Assembly: GCA_020081605.1 (NCBI GenBank)
Contig: JAHREC010000018.1
Coordinates: forward strand, 6,386,001 to 6,450,000
Source of the DNA: Albifimbria verrucaria
Lineage: Eukaryota > Ascomycota > Sordariomycetes > Hypocreales > Stachybotryaceae
Direction: 5' to 3'
Length of the DNA stretch: 64,000 nt
Shown here: in pieces, positions 48,521-60,021 of the stretch
How positions within the stretch are numbered: the first letter of the stretch is position 1
How the letters are laid out: each line of letters opens with the position of its first letter
Translations under genes and position numbers: made by a program
The notes under the pieces: generated by a model
What the model was told of the DNA's origin: nothing
The model's input: the letters and a program-made list of their open reading frames with translations, nothing else
Databases searched by the model: none

Positions 48521-51500
48521 ATGGCCATCTTGAACCAAGTTGAGGATAAGGTGGGCTCGCTTCAACAAACTGCAGAGCCTATCGCTGTTGTTTCGGTAGC
48601 TTGTCGCTTACCCGGGCATGTCACCAATCCACAAAAGCTATGGGAGCTTCTTCATGCGGGTGGAGTTGCTGTTTCAAACGTGGTTCCGCTATCTCGGTAT
48701 GACAGCAGCGCTCACTTTGATGGTTCAGGCAAGCCAGGAACAATGAAGGCCATGAGCGGCATGTATATCGAAGACATTGACCCTGCCGAGTTTGATGCAC
48801 CCTTCTTCAACATCAGTAAATCTGATGCAGTGGCCATGGATCCCCAGCAGCGTCAGCTTCTCGAGGTCGTCTACGAATGCTTGGAAAACGGCGGTATATC
48901 GCTGGAGAAAATAAGCGGAGAGAACATCGCATGTTATGTTGGCAGTTATAGTGCAGGTAAGAGGCATTAGCATCTTTGGAAGTGTGACCGATGTTTGGGA
49001 AATTGATGATTAATTAGAACGCAGATTACCACGATATCCAGAATCGGAATCCTATACAAAGGACGCCGGGAATGACTGTTGGTATTGGCCGTGCAATTCT
49101 CAGTAACAGGATCAGTCATTTCCTCAACATTAAAGGCGCGAGGTCAGTTCAGTAGGCTTGGGCCACTGGCAATAGAAAAAGCGCTGACATTGGACTTGTC
49201 CACAGTTGGACAATTGACTCTGCTTGCTCTGGGGGCTTGGTGGGCGTAGATGTGGCATGCCAGTACCTACGAGCCCGTAAGTCAAGCGCTGCAATCGTGG
49301 CCGGAGTGAACTTGTGGATGTCTCCCGAACATCTCCAGGAGACCGGGACCTTAAGAGCTGCCTATTCTGCATCAGGACGGTGTCATACTTTCGACTCTAA
49401 AGCAGATGGTTACTGCAGAGCCGAAGCAGTTAACGCTGTCTTTCTCAAACGATTGTCTGACGCAATAGCTGATGGAGATCCTATTCGCGCGGTGATTAGA
49501 GGATCGGCGAATAACAGCGATGGGTGGACGCCAGGGATCAACAGTCCCAGTTCCGAAGCGCAGGCTGCTGTCATTCGCGCAGCTTACGCCGATGCAGGAC
49601 TTGACGGTAGGCATTATTTTGAAACAGGATACCTAGAATGCCACGGAACTGGAACCCCAGCCGGTGATCCTTTAGAGGTAAAGGGCGCTGCGTCCGTCTT
49701 GTCACATATGAGGCCTCCATCTGAGCCGCTGATTATCGGATCTCTCAAAAGTAACGTCGGACATTCAGAGCCAGGAGCTGGTATCTCAGGGCTCATCAAG
49801 GCCACGATAGCAGTTGAGGGTGGCGTCATTCCAGGCAACCCTACTTTCATCAAACCTAACCCCAATATCGATTTTGAGGGCCTTCGTGTACGCGCCACGA
49901 GGTTCAACATACCTTGGCCAAATAACTCCAACAATTATCGACGTGCCAGCGTTAACTCGTTTGGGTATGGCGGATCAAATGCCCACGTTGTTCTGGAAAA
50001 CACTGAACACTACTTGCGTCATCACGAAATAGCCTTGCAGCGGGCACCTAGTCCATATGTGAGCTCATATCTCAAGGCTGCAGATTTGCTTTTTGCAAGC
50101 AACAACACGAAAGGCAACTCAGGGTCGTCGAAAAGAAAGCCTCAGGTCCTCGTATTTTCAGCCAACGATGAGACCTCGTTAAATGACCAAATTACAGCCA
50201 TATCAGCTCATATACTCAACCCCGTGTCAGCATCAATTTAAGTGACTTGAGCTACACGCTCTCGGAGCGACGTTCCCGCCACTTTTTCGAGCCTCTGTGG
50301 TGAGCTATCCGACACACGATGGCAAAGTCACGAACTTAGCTGTGGGGTCTGCGAAATATGCCAAGAAGCCTCAGAGCGACGCGAAGATCTGCTTCGTGTT
50401 TACTGGTCAAGGAGCACAGTGGTCAGAGATGGGAGCAGATCTGATCAAGATGTTCCCAAGTCTGCGAAAGTTATGGTGGAGAAGCTTGATAGAGTATTAC
50501 AAGAACTGCCAGCCGAGGTGAGGCCAGAATGGTCGCTGCTCGAGGAACTGGTTACACCTCGAACTCCCGAACATCTCCGAAAGCCTGAGTATTCTCAGCC
50601 TCTAGTGACGGCGCTTCAACTGGCATTCCTTGCCGTACTCGAATCTTGGGGCGTCCGCGCTGACGCAGTCGTTGGCCATTCCTCAGGAGAAATTGCCTGT
50701 GCATACAGTGCCGGGCTGCTCACACCTGCACAGGCGATCCTTGCAGCCTATTTCCGGGGCGTTGCGGCCAAAGAAGAGACCAAGACTATGGGTATGATGG
50801 CAGTTGGTCTTGGAGCAGACTCTGCTAGTGCGTATTTACTATCTGATGCAATCCTAAAAGATGAAGTTGCAATCGCATGTTACAATAGCCCCTCCAGCGT
50901 CACCCTATCGGGCCCTGTCAAGTTTCTCAAAGATCTTGCCGAGAGGATTCAAGCGGACGGACACTTTGCTCGATTGCTAAAAGTTGACTTGGCCTACCAC
51001 TCCCACCACATGAGTGAGATTGCAAATAAATATGAGAACCTACTAGTCAAATACGGGCAGTTCGATGGCTACAATGGAACGAAGGTAACAACAAACACTG
51101 CGTCATATAAGCCGGTCATGGTGTCTTCTGTGACCGAGAAGCCTTTAAACAGGAACGAATTATATGGAGTGACCTATTGGAAGTCAAACATGGTATCGCC
51201 AGTAAGATTTTCGAATGCGTGTAAGCAGGCGTTGGCCGACGACAGTTCTAATCATGTCTGTGCGATCGAAATTGGGCCTTCCAACGCGTTGTCAGGTCCT
51301 ATTGGGCAGATTATTAAGGATATGGGGTTGAAGATATTAGCTACATCTCAACTGCTAGGCGAGGCCAGGATGGTGCGCTTTCACTTGTGAACGTGGCCGA
51401 GCAATTATTTCTCAAGAGCGGCAAGGTCTCGCTACGGAAGGTGAACTCGGATGAGGCAGATCCTCAAATCCTTCAACCGGCCATTATAATCGACCTACCC

Positions 51501-54500
51501 AATTATAAATGGAACCATTCAAAGAAATACTGGCACGAAAGCCTGGCCAGCAAGGACTGGCGATTCAGAAAATTTCCCGAGCACGATCTTCTGGGCAGCA
51601 AAGTGCTTGGGACACTTTGGCAAAGCCCAACATGGCAAAAGGAACTTCGCATCGCAGATGTTCCATGGCTGAAAGACCACAAAATTGGCACAGAGATACT
51701 TTTCCCCGCAGCCGGTTATGTTGCCATGGCCATTGAAGCCGTTCGCCAAACGGTCTTGTCAACAGTCGCTGAGGGTGACATGGATTTCCTAACGACACGG
51801 GAACACCATTACTGCTTGCGTGACGTCAAGTTCACCCGTGCTTTGGTGCTTAATGAAGATGCGGATACAAGCACCATGCTGACGCTTAGTCCCATGGCGA
51901 AACTGGGTCCTAATTGGTGGGAGTTCAGTATTATGTCTCTGCTCAATTCCAACGAGGAATCGCCACCTTTGTCTGCATCCTGGAGTGAACATAGCAAGGG
52001 TCTAATTCGACTTGAGTTTGACGCAGCCGCTCAGGGAGCATTACTCTCGGCGCCACCTGGTGTCTGTGATATACCGCTTGAAGATGCATCCCCGGCAAGT
52101 CTTTGGTATAAAGCTATGACGGATACAGGCTACAGTTATGGGCCTGACTTCCAAACACAAACATATGTGGAATCTAGACAAGGCAGTCCAATCTCACGCT
52201 CACTTGTGTCACTGAAGCCACCCAAATCCAAGTGGGAGCCGCAATCATGCTACTTTCCAATCCATCCCGCGCCGATGGACGGCTGCCTCCAGAGTGTATT
52301 TACGTCCCTCCACCGTGGAAACCGCAGTAGCTTCGAAAAGGTGTTACTCCCAGCTAGCGTCGACAGTATCATTGCTTCAGGTCTCACGTACGGGTCCGGG
52401 GATGCTGTGGCAGTGACTGAAAGCCGATTCATGCTCGTCGGAAATCCCGAAGAATCAAGAAAGGCCGTCTCAGACGCGTCTGTATATGATCCTTCCACCA
52501 AATCTCTTATTCTGGAGCTCAAGGGCATTGGCTTTTCCACGATGGACGTTGGAGAGAGTATCTATACATCGCATACGTATGCGTGCCTAGCGTGGAAGCC
52601 TGACTTCAACCACCTCAACACTGATGACAAGCTGAGCCGAGCTCTGTCAAATGTCATAAAGAGTGGCGATGATGATGTAATTCGGGAGTTACTGAGCCTT
52701 GCTGCACATAAGTCTCCACACCTGAGCGTTCTGGAGCTGAACCTGACACCTGACACGGTGAATTCTCTATGGCTAGAGGGATTGGGAATGCATACAGCGC
52801 CTCGTGCCGAGATACTTGACTTCCATTATGCCTCAGCAATCCCGGAGGTCATTTTGGGGGCCCGTGAGCTGTACTCACAGTCATCGTCTCAATACGCAAA
52901 TTTTATCCTCCTAGACCCCTTAAACCAAGCGTTCTCTGCACCCACCAACGTCTCACAGCTTAACCTGATTCTTGTGAGAATCTATCATTCTATGTCAGCT
53001 TCTGACTTTCATCAGCTTTCAAGAAGTTTGAACCTTCTATTAGTTGACGGTGGCAGTGTAATCTTTCACAGCTGCGATGGTGAGAAACAAGTGGGCCAGA
53101 AAGAGAAAGACTTGGAAGATACGTCTACTCTGAGAGATGAGGTAGCAGCAAGAAGTTTCTCACCGGCAGATAAAACGGATGTGATCAATATCCTTAGACA
53201 AAATAACTTCAGAAGCATACGTCAAACGCCAACCGGAATTATCGTTGCCGAAGCTGTCCCCGGTGGGTGCTCTGAAACACAAAGTGATGCCAATACCAGA
53301 GCCGTTTTTCTTGTACGCCTTTGCTCAACAGCTGATGACATAACTTCCGAGGTTATAACCAGATTAAAGAATAAGAAATGGACTTTTACTGAAATACAAC
53401 TCGATGGAGGTCTCTTAGCTGAACAGTTACCTGCGAAGTCCACCGTACTTATCCTAGACGAAATCAGTCAACCTGTTCTAGCCACAGCAACCAAAGATCA
53501 ATGGGAATCCATTCAAATGATCATTCGTAAAGAGTGCAATATTCTCTGGGTTACTAAAGGCTCACAAATGGAGGTGAGAAATCCACACCATGCTGTATGT
53601 CATGGTGTATTTCGGACAGTACGAGCCGAAGAACCGCTCCTTCGCCTCATAACGTTGGATGTCGAGTCTTTGACCATGGAATGTTTGAGTGATAGCGTGG
53701 ATTCAATTGATGATTGCTTGGAAGAGCTCAATAAGCAAAGTTTCAAAGGTGTTGGGCCTATGGAGTGTGAATTTGCCGAGCGCGGCGGACTCCTTCACGT
53801 AAGCCGCGTGTTGCCAGACGAGGGAATCAACCGGGTCAAGATTGAAGACGGCCCGAGCGGAGTGCCACCAATCATGGTCGATTTTCATACCTCAGATTCT
53901 ACTATTCGCATGGCAGCTGAGCGGCTTGGTAGCCTGGATGCTTTGCAGTTCTACGAGGTCAACCCAAACGAGGCCGCACGGCTACAACGGGATGACGTCG
54001 AAATTGAAATATTTGCTTCAAGCTGTAACTACAAAGATGTGGTTGTAGCCATGGGTATCGTTCCAGAAGACCAAAAACGACTTGGTTGGGATGGCGCTGG
54101 TATCATCACAAGAGTTGGTACTTCTGTCACCGATCGCCATCGTGGCCAACGCGTAGGAGTTTATCGCAGCGGCTGCTTTGGAAACAGAGTCACAGCTCCT
54201 CGAAAAGTCACATTCCCCATCCCCGACTCCATGTCATTTGAAGAGGCCGCCACACTACCCATCACTTTTGCAACCGGCATCTACGGTCTTTATCATCTGG
54301 CGAATCTAAAACGTGGCCAGCGTGTCCTCATCCATTCTGCTGCTGGCGGTGTAGGTATTGCCTGTATCCAACTCTGTCAGCGCCTAGACTGTGAGATTTT
54401 TGCCACCGTCGGGAGCTCAGAGAAAAGAGAATTCCTGACTGCAGAGTTTGGGATCCAAGAAAATCATATCTTCTCTTCTCGCTCGCCAGCTTTTGCACGT

Positions 54501-56267
54501 GGGGTTCGGCAAGTTACACAAGGATACGGGGTTGACGTCGTAGTCAACTCTTTAACTGGTAATTTATTAGATGACAGCTGGCGATTGCTTGCTCCACATG
54601 GAACGCTCATTCAGATAGCAAAGAAGGACAGCTTCGACCGTAACTGCCTGTCTATGGAACCTTTTGCATTTAACTGCTCATTTCGAAGTCTCGATATTAG
54701 CATCTTGCCGTTGGATACATTTCAAGAGTAAGCTATCCCCAAGGCCACCCGTGGTTGAATGGTAGCTCATATTTATCATTAGTGTTTTCTCTGAACTGGT
54801 CGAGCTTATCGAGCGTGCTGAAATCAAACCCATCTCCCCAAGACGAGTCTGGGGCTATCAAGAAATTCCCGAAGCATTGAAGATGCTCCGGCCAGGCACC
54901 CATATCGGCAAATTCGTCATATCTAATGGTCCAGACGCAAGAGTCATGGTTCCTGTAGGATGGACTGATATCTTTCCAGTTCTCCAATTGTGCTAATCTT
55001 TGATAGGTACGACCCTTAAGTATCGGCTGAGCTCCGTCCTCAACCCCGATCACACATATCTCATCGTTGGAGGTTTAAAGGGTATTTGTGGCAGCTTGGC
55101 AATTCACTTGGCCCACCAAGGGGCCAGGAATCTTACGATTATGTCTAGAAGCGGCTATAAAGACAAAACATCACAAAGTATCATTAAAGACGTTGAGGCG
55201 CTGGGCTGCTCACTTCGCCTGTTCCAAGGTGATGTCAGTGTTTTGTCAGACGTCCGACGTTGCTTTGAGGAAGCCCTGAACCCTATAGGGGCATAATCCA
55301 GGGTGCAGCTGTGTTCAGAGTGAGAGGCTGTCTCTTTTACATCCTACCCCCGTTCTTTGCTATAAATGTGTGAGCTAATATCAATTATCCCATCGCAGGA
55401 TCGAACTTTCGAGTCTATGAACCACGGAGACTACCACGCAGCGCTATCATGTAAAGTTCAAGGCACTTGGAATCTCCATACCGTATCCATGGAGAAGAAG
55501 CAGCCTATTGTATTCTTTACAATGCTGTCGTCCAGTTCCGGGCTTGTTGGTCAAAAAGGGCAGGCTAATTATGCTGGCGGCAATGTTTTTGAGGACGCGC
55601 TTGCAGCACATCGCCGGAAACTGAATCTACCAGGGCTCAGTATCAACTTAGGACCTGTCGAAGACGTTGGCGTTATTCAAGGAAACGAGGACTTGGAGAA
55701 GAGATTTGACAGAAGCAAATGGTTCGGAATTAATGAAGCCTTGCTACGTCGCATTGTGGACTATTCCATACTGCAACAACACCCTGACCCTCAACAACGG
55801 CTTAATGTCGCCAGCCAATCGCAGATGATTACCGGAATTGTCATACCCCAACCACAAGACAGCGAGCTGGTGCAACGGGATGCTCGCTTTTCGGCCTTGG
55901 TGAGTCACGGGGATGGTGCTAGCAGATCTTCGGCTGCCATAGGCGATTCAAGCGGCGATAAAGATCTTGAAGCTTTCTTCCTCCTTGCAAAGTCCAGCGA
56001 CCCAAACCGTGCCGCTGTAGTCACTGCCGCAGTGGCAGCCATAGGAGCCCAGTTCTCACGACAGCTACGTCTGAGCGAGCGCATGGACCCTGCCCGCCCT
56101 CTCAGCGTGTACGGAATGGACTCCTGGCAGCTGTTGAGTTCCGAAACTGGGTTCGTATGAACTTCGGTGCGGAACTAACAACTCTGGACGTGATGAATGC
56201 GACAAGCCTGGTTGCACTCTGTGAGAAAGTAGTTACTAAGATGGGTATTGCTAAGCCAAGTAATTAA
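48521..56267 (+). CDS. Highly reducing type I polyketide synthase 1 (KS-AT-DH-psiMT-ER-KR-ACP)
   Basis: The ATG at 48,521 opens the KS ([14 protein letters not shown]). Two introns (48,956 to about 49,017; 49,142 to about 49,205) precede the KS cysteine in [14 protein letters not shown] (Cys at 49,225-49,227); the KS histidines are in [12 protein letters not shown] and SNVGHSEPG. The AT (about 50,385-51,330) has [10 protein letters not shown] and [16 protein letters not shown]. The DH has [15 protein letters not shown] and [10 protein letters not shown]. The region 52,570-53,800 is where a methyltransferase would be, but it lacks the SAM-binding glycine motif. The ER has [14 protein letters not shown]; the KR has [15 protein letters not shown] and QANYAGGN; the ACP has GMDS, then LAAVEFRNW after one added base. 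Introns split the ER end, the ER-KR join and the KR. Frame breaks at about 50,222, 50,288, 50,455, 51,360, 55,018, 55,290 and 56,122 each need one extra base. Product: a reduced, probably unmethylated chain; no release domain. Confidence 0.9.
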
Positions 56268-56535
56268 ATGTGCATTTGCCACTGGATCAGAATTTTTATG
56301 CTAGCTCATTAAGTTTTAATTATTCCTATATCAACTTTAGAAGTCCTGGATTTGTTTTTCGTTCCATTCCCAGAAGGCTTGTGCTTGGCCTTGGTCACCC
56401 TCTTCACTTGTTTTCATGGCCAGCTGTAGATCCTTTCGAACTCCGACAAGACGTCCACATGGTACGACTAGAAAGCTCATTAGTGATTACTTTGTAATGG
56501 GTGCCTGGATGAGGAGTCAGTTGATGGAAAGTAGT
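56268..56535. other. Gap between PKS 1 and SDR, possible SDR C-terminus
   Basis: Convergent 3' ends. On the minus strand a GTATGT donor after WG at about 56,536 and a TCATCCAG acceptor could extend the SDR to a short further exon. That reading is uncertain. Confidence 0.35.
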
Positions 56536-57498
56536 CTACATACCCCATTTTCCCAGATAAGACCCCATCGTTATTTCGGGCGAAAGCCCGGCAAAGACCT
56601 GTGTACGGGCACCATAAATAGCAGGCTGCATGAACAGAATCTTGAAAATCCAAGCCAGTGTGTTCTTCTCTGCAATCGGGGTAAAACTCTCCGTCTCTAT
56701 GACGCCTGGGTGCATTGCAATGCTGGTAACGCCATCTCTGTCGAAGAAACGAGCAAATTGAGCAGCCTGAAGGATGTTTCCAGCTCTGCTTATTCCGTAT
56801 CTAGTCTCGATTCCGTACTTTTTCTGGTATTTTTCCAGCTCAACATCATCTTGATTGCCGGCTATATGATGTAGGGGCACTCCACCACTGGGGACATCCG
56901 GTAACACCCCGAAATTGATGAAACCCAAACTACACGCACAGCACCAGGTTTTTCTACTTTAGCCGCCTCCCTAAGTGCAGGTGCCAAGAGTTTCGTGAAC
57001 AAGTGGGGGCTACATTGTTAACACCAAGCCATCTGTCAAAGCCTTGTTCGGTTGTCTGTGCCTCGGCCGTAGCAATGCCTATGCCCGCGTTGTTGAAGAG
57101 AACCTGTATCTCTTTCTCGCGCTGGGTGATTTCGTTTGCAGCTGATCTGACTGTGTTTAGATCTCCAAGATCGAGCAGGACAGTTATAAGCTCGCCCTCC
57201 GAGAAAGGTACAGTCGCTATAATGTCGGTTCTTGCTCGTTGTGCCTTTTCTTGGGATCGCGCTGTCATGTACACTCGGGCATGTCTTTCATATAAAATTC
57301 TGACCACTTCTTTTCCCATCCCTCCATTGGCTCCTGTCACAACAAAAACCTAGCTTACCGTCAAGCTCTTCTGAATGATAAAACACGTAGACGTCTACTC
57401 ACCTTGCCATGCAGGGAGGGTATATCCTCTTCCGTAAAGCTTGCCTTCTTAGGGGTCAGCTGCCCAAGCGTTCTGAAAATCTCAGCAACCGCATTCAT
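56536..57498 (-). CDS. Short-chain dehydrogenase with Arg in the YxxxK motif
   Basis: The likely start is the ATG at 57,498 (MNAVAEIFRTLGQLTPKKAS), followed by an intron (GTGAGTAG to GCTAG, about 57,401 to 57,352) and VFVVTGANGGMGKEVVRILY, the NADP(H) motif. Further blocks are VYMTARSQEKAQRA, VLLDLGDLNTVRSAANE, VLFNNAGIG and WLGVNNVAP. After two single-base frame breaks (about 56,985 and 56,908) come LPDVPSGGVPLHHIAG, the active site TRYGISRAGNILQAA, SIAMHPGVIETESF and ITMGSYLGKWG. It belongs to the WWOX/retinol-dehydrogenase-like SDRs common in fungal clusters. The catalytic Lys is replaced by Arg at 56,785-56,787, so activity may be altered. It sits between the two PKS genes and is probably a tailoring reductase, if active. 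Confidence 0.8.
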
Positions 57499-58152
57499 CC
57501 TCAACAGTCTGAAAACGTAATAAGCCGGTGATATTAGATTTGCGGATGTGCAAGTCAGGTACAATACTAACTCGGCGAAATTACCAAATTCTTTGGCAGA
57601 AGTAGTAAAGGCGGCCCAATAGCAACTAGCGCTGTTGCCGCCTCGATGTCCCATGTCAGCAGTTCCTTGACTTTTATGCTTACAGGGTTTCCCATCGGCT
57701 GGTTATGCTGACAACGGCTTGGAGGAATGCAAGATATTGGCCGTGTGCTTAATACATCAATCAGGTCAATTCGAATTCCGCCGAACTCTGCTCGGTGACT
57801 TGGAAGAGAACCAATGGCAATATGTCATCAATGATTACGAAGGGGCCACTAAATTCAAGTTAAACTACCTTTTGCACACGTTTGTGGTCTTTCGGATGAG
57901 AGGTGAAGCTTTTTCTCATACGTATCGATTTAAAAAGAGACTTGGGTATAACATATCTCTTATAAATTCCATGATTATGAAAAGATGAATCTCGATACTA
58001 TCCACCGCTTATGCTTGTGACAGCCAACTTAATTTCCAAGTCTAGGGTAACCAATGACACCCAACCGGCTGAGCTCATTTGTGGTGCAACATGTTCTTGG
58101 CTCTGGCGCAATACCTAGTCTCAACACATTGGCGGTCCAGAAAGAAGGAGGT
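57499..58152. other. Intergenic region
   Basis: It holds the promoter of the SDR and the 3' flank of the enoyl reductase. A 90-codon plus-strand frame (57,719-57,988) is unrecognised. Confidence 0.45.
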
Positions 58153-59354
58153 TTATCCTTCGCTACTGATCAAAGGGTAAACCAGTTTTTTTGCACGTAC
58201 CTGTCCTTTGCGTAATTCTTCTATTCCGCCTGCCACCGCACCCAACCCGCCAAGACGCACCTCAACTGGATGGTTCTTGATCAATTTATCTCCAATTAGA
58301 CCTTCCACCAGAGAGAATAATCGCGCAGCAAAGTCACGATTGTTTTGGCAAGCCGGGCGTCCATAGGTACCTGAGAACTGAACTTCCTCCCCAAATAGTG
58401 AAGAGCCCAATATCCAGCTGGCTTTGACATCCCGTCGCGAATACTGAACAGTCGTGGAGAAGGCCTCCAAGGCGACATAACTACCTCCAGCCGGTCCGAT
58501 GGCCTCGTAGCACATCTTCATACTAAGTGACAGTGTTAGTAGGCTTTCGAAAGAAATTTCGGGAACATCAGGGAGGCTTAGGTAGAAATCAACCTACGTG
58601 TTAGCGTCGGTGGCACAGTCGAGCACATATACAAGTTTGCTATTGGTGTACATGCGGATGTTGTCGCCGCAACTGGCTTCATTGTAGTCGAAGCAGGCAA
58701 TAGCGCCGTATGACTGACACAAGGCGAAGTTTGACGACGAACAAGTTGCTATAGGAACAAGACCCGCGCTTTATGGTAGTACATACCAGACCGTCAGTCC
58801 TTCGAATCGAATCGAATAATCATGGTTACGCACCACTTCAACAACTGAATTGCCATGGTACCGGTGGAGGTGGCACCGCCTGATATCAGTACGAATATTG
58901 GTTCTGGATTATCATTCCGTAGTTCCCCGGGCATAGGAAGCCGCAGCTCATGGAAAAGGGCCATACCAGCTGTGGCCACCGCTACCCCCATGCTGCACGC
59001 TTCTTCAAACGAGATGCCATCGGGGATTTTGCATGCCAAGTCTTCAGTTGCAAGGCTATACTCAGCAAATGCACCTGTCGTTCTGTCGGCCGGGTTCAAG
59101 CCAAATGCAAGAGCAAAAACTCGGTCACCCACCCGGAACCGCGTCACCTTTTCAGAAACCTTGACTACTGTCCCTGCGAAGTCAGCGCCGCCAATTGCGC
59201 CCGGTGTCATGGCAAAATCTGCCATTTTGGCATCAGCTGGGTTCAAGGCGACAGCATGGACGCAGCAAAGTAGCGTGCCTGGCCCGGGATCTGGGGTGTC
59301 GAAATCTTCGATCAGGCAGTAATGGCCAGGGTCTCCGCCTACAAGAGCTTTCAT
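58153..59354 (-). CDS. Trans-acting enoyl reductase, LovC-like medium-chain reductase
   Basis: From an ATG at 59,354 (MKALVGGDPGHYCLIEDFDT; an upstream in-frame ATG at 59,384 is possible) the protein shows LLCCVHAVALNPADAKMADF, GADFAGTVVKVSEKV, RVGDRVFALAFGLNP, AFAEYSLATEDLACKIPDG and the cofactor region VLISGGATSTGTMAIQLLK. These are typical of fungal trans-ERs of the LovC type, which work as stand-alone partners of an HR-PKS. One or two introns lie between about 58,830 and 58,750, where the exact join is unclear. Later parts read CSSSNFALCQSYGA, ACFDYNEASCGDNIRMYTN and LVYVLDCATDAN. After a further intron come YEAIGPAGGSYVALEAFS and KASWILGSSLFGEEVQFSG, ending KLVYPLISSEG. It is transcribed away from HR-PKS 2, suggesting that it serves that enzyme's chain reductions (inference). 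Confidence 0.85.
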
Positions 59355-59528
59355 GTTGAATACAGAGTTAATAATAGTAGACAATACAGAGATAGGATGG
59401 GTTGTATGTCTGCCTTTAGATGAACAGCTGGAGCTAGCATGAGTAACCTGTTCAAACGCAACGGTATCAAATCTAGAGATTTAGCTGCTGCCCTGCAGAT
59501 CGCAACATCCTACCAGCCATAAAATTAA

Positions 59529-59717
59529 GTGCACTTCTCAGAAGTAAGTGATAGGCCAACTCCAATAACGGGCTTGAGATATCACATCAGCAAAACAGCC
59601 CGTGCATCCGGTGCTACGACTATCGCTGTCAGAGTACTAGCACCGGGCATTGGGCTTAGCTTTAATACCCCGGGTCATATCGAAACGCCGAACTTGATGC
59701 CGACTGCTGGGTCATAG
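59529..59717 (+). pseudogene. SDR C-terminal remnant
   Basis: The frame contains LRYHISKTARA, a YxxxK-like active-site segment, then VRVLAPGIGL and ETPNLMPTAGS, the usual SDR order of catalytic Tyr/Lys, PG loop and TP helix. No N-terminal Rossmann part is visible upstream, and it ends in a stop. It looks like a fragment of a lost short-chain dehydrogenase of the cluster. Confidence 0.5.
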
Positions 59718-60021
59718 ATGGCCAACAGGAAATGGGCCGTCCACAGAGAAAAGAGCACCCTTCGGCAATCGGACGGTTGGTTTACGCTGACCTATCACAT
59801 GCCCAGTTCCTCTCAAGCTAGGCAAACCGAAATGCACCTGGAAGATAGATGGCATCATTCAGGTGTAGCAAAAACTAGACTTTGCACATGGCTAATACCT
59901 CACTGGCACTAACCGAGCAATCCCATTCTCATTCTATGTTTCGTTGGTAAGACAAGTTTTCACTTCGGGACTTGCTTTCTCTTTTGCCTGAAATTTGGTT
60001 AAGGAAGTCATATCTTTCAAA
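59718..60021. other. Promoter region of HR-PKS 2
   Basis: About 300 bp before the PKS 2 start, ending in CAAAATGC at the ATG. No coding sequence recognised. Confidence 0.4.
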
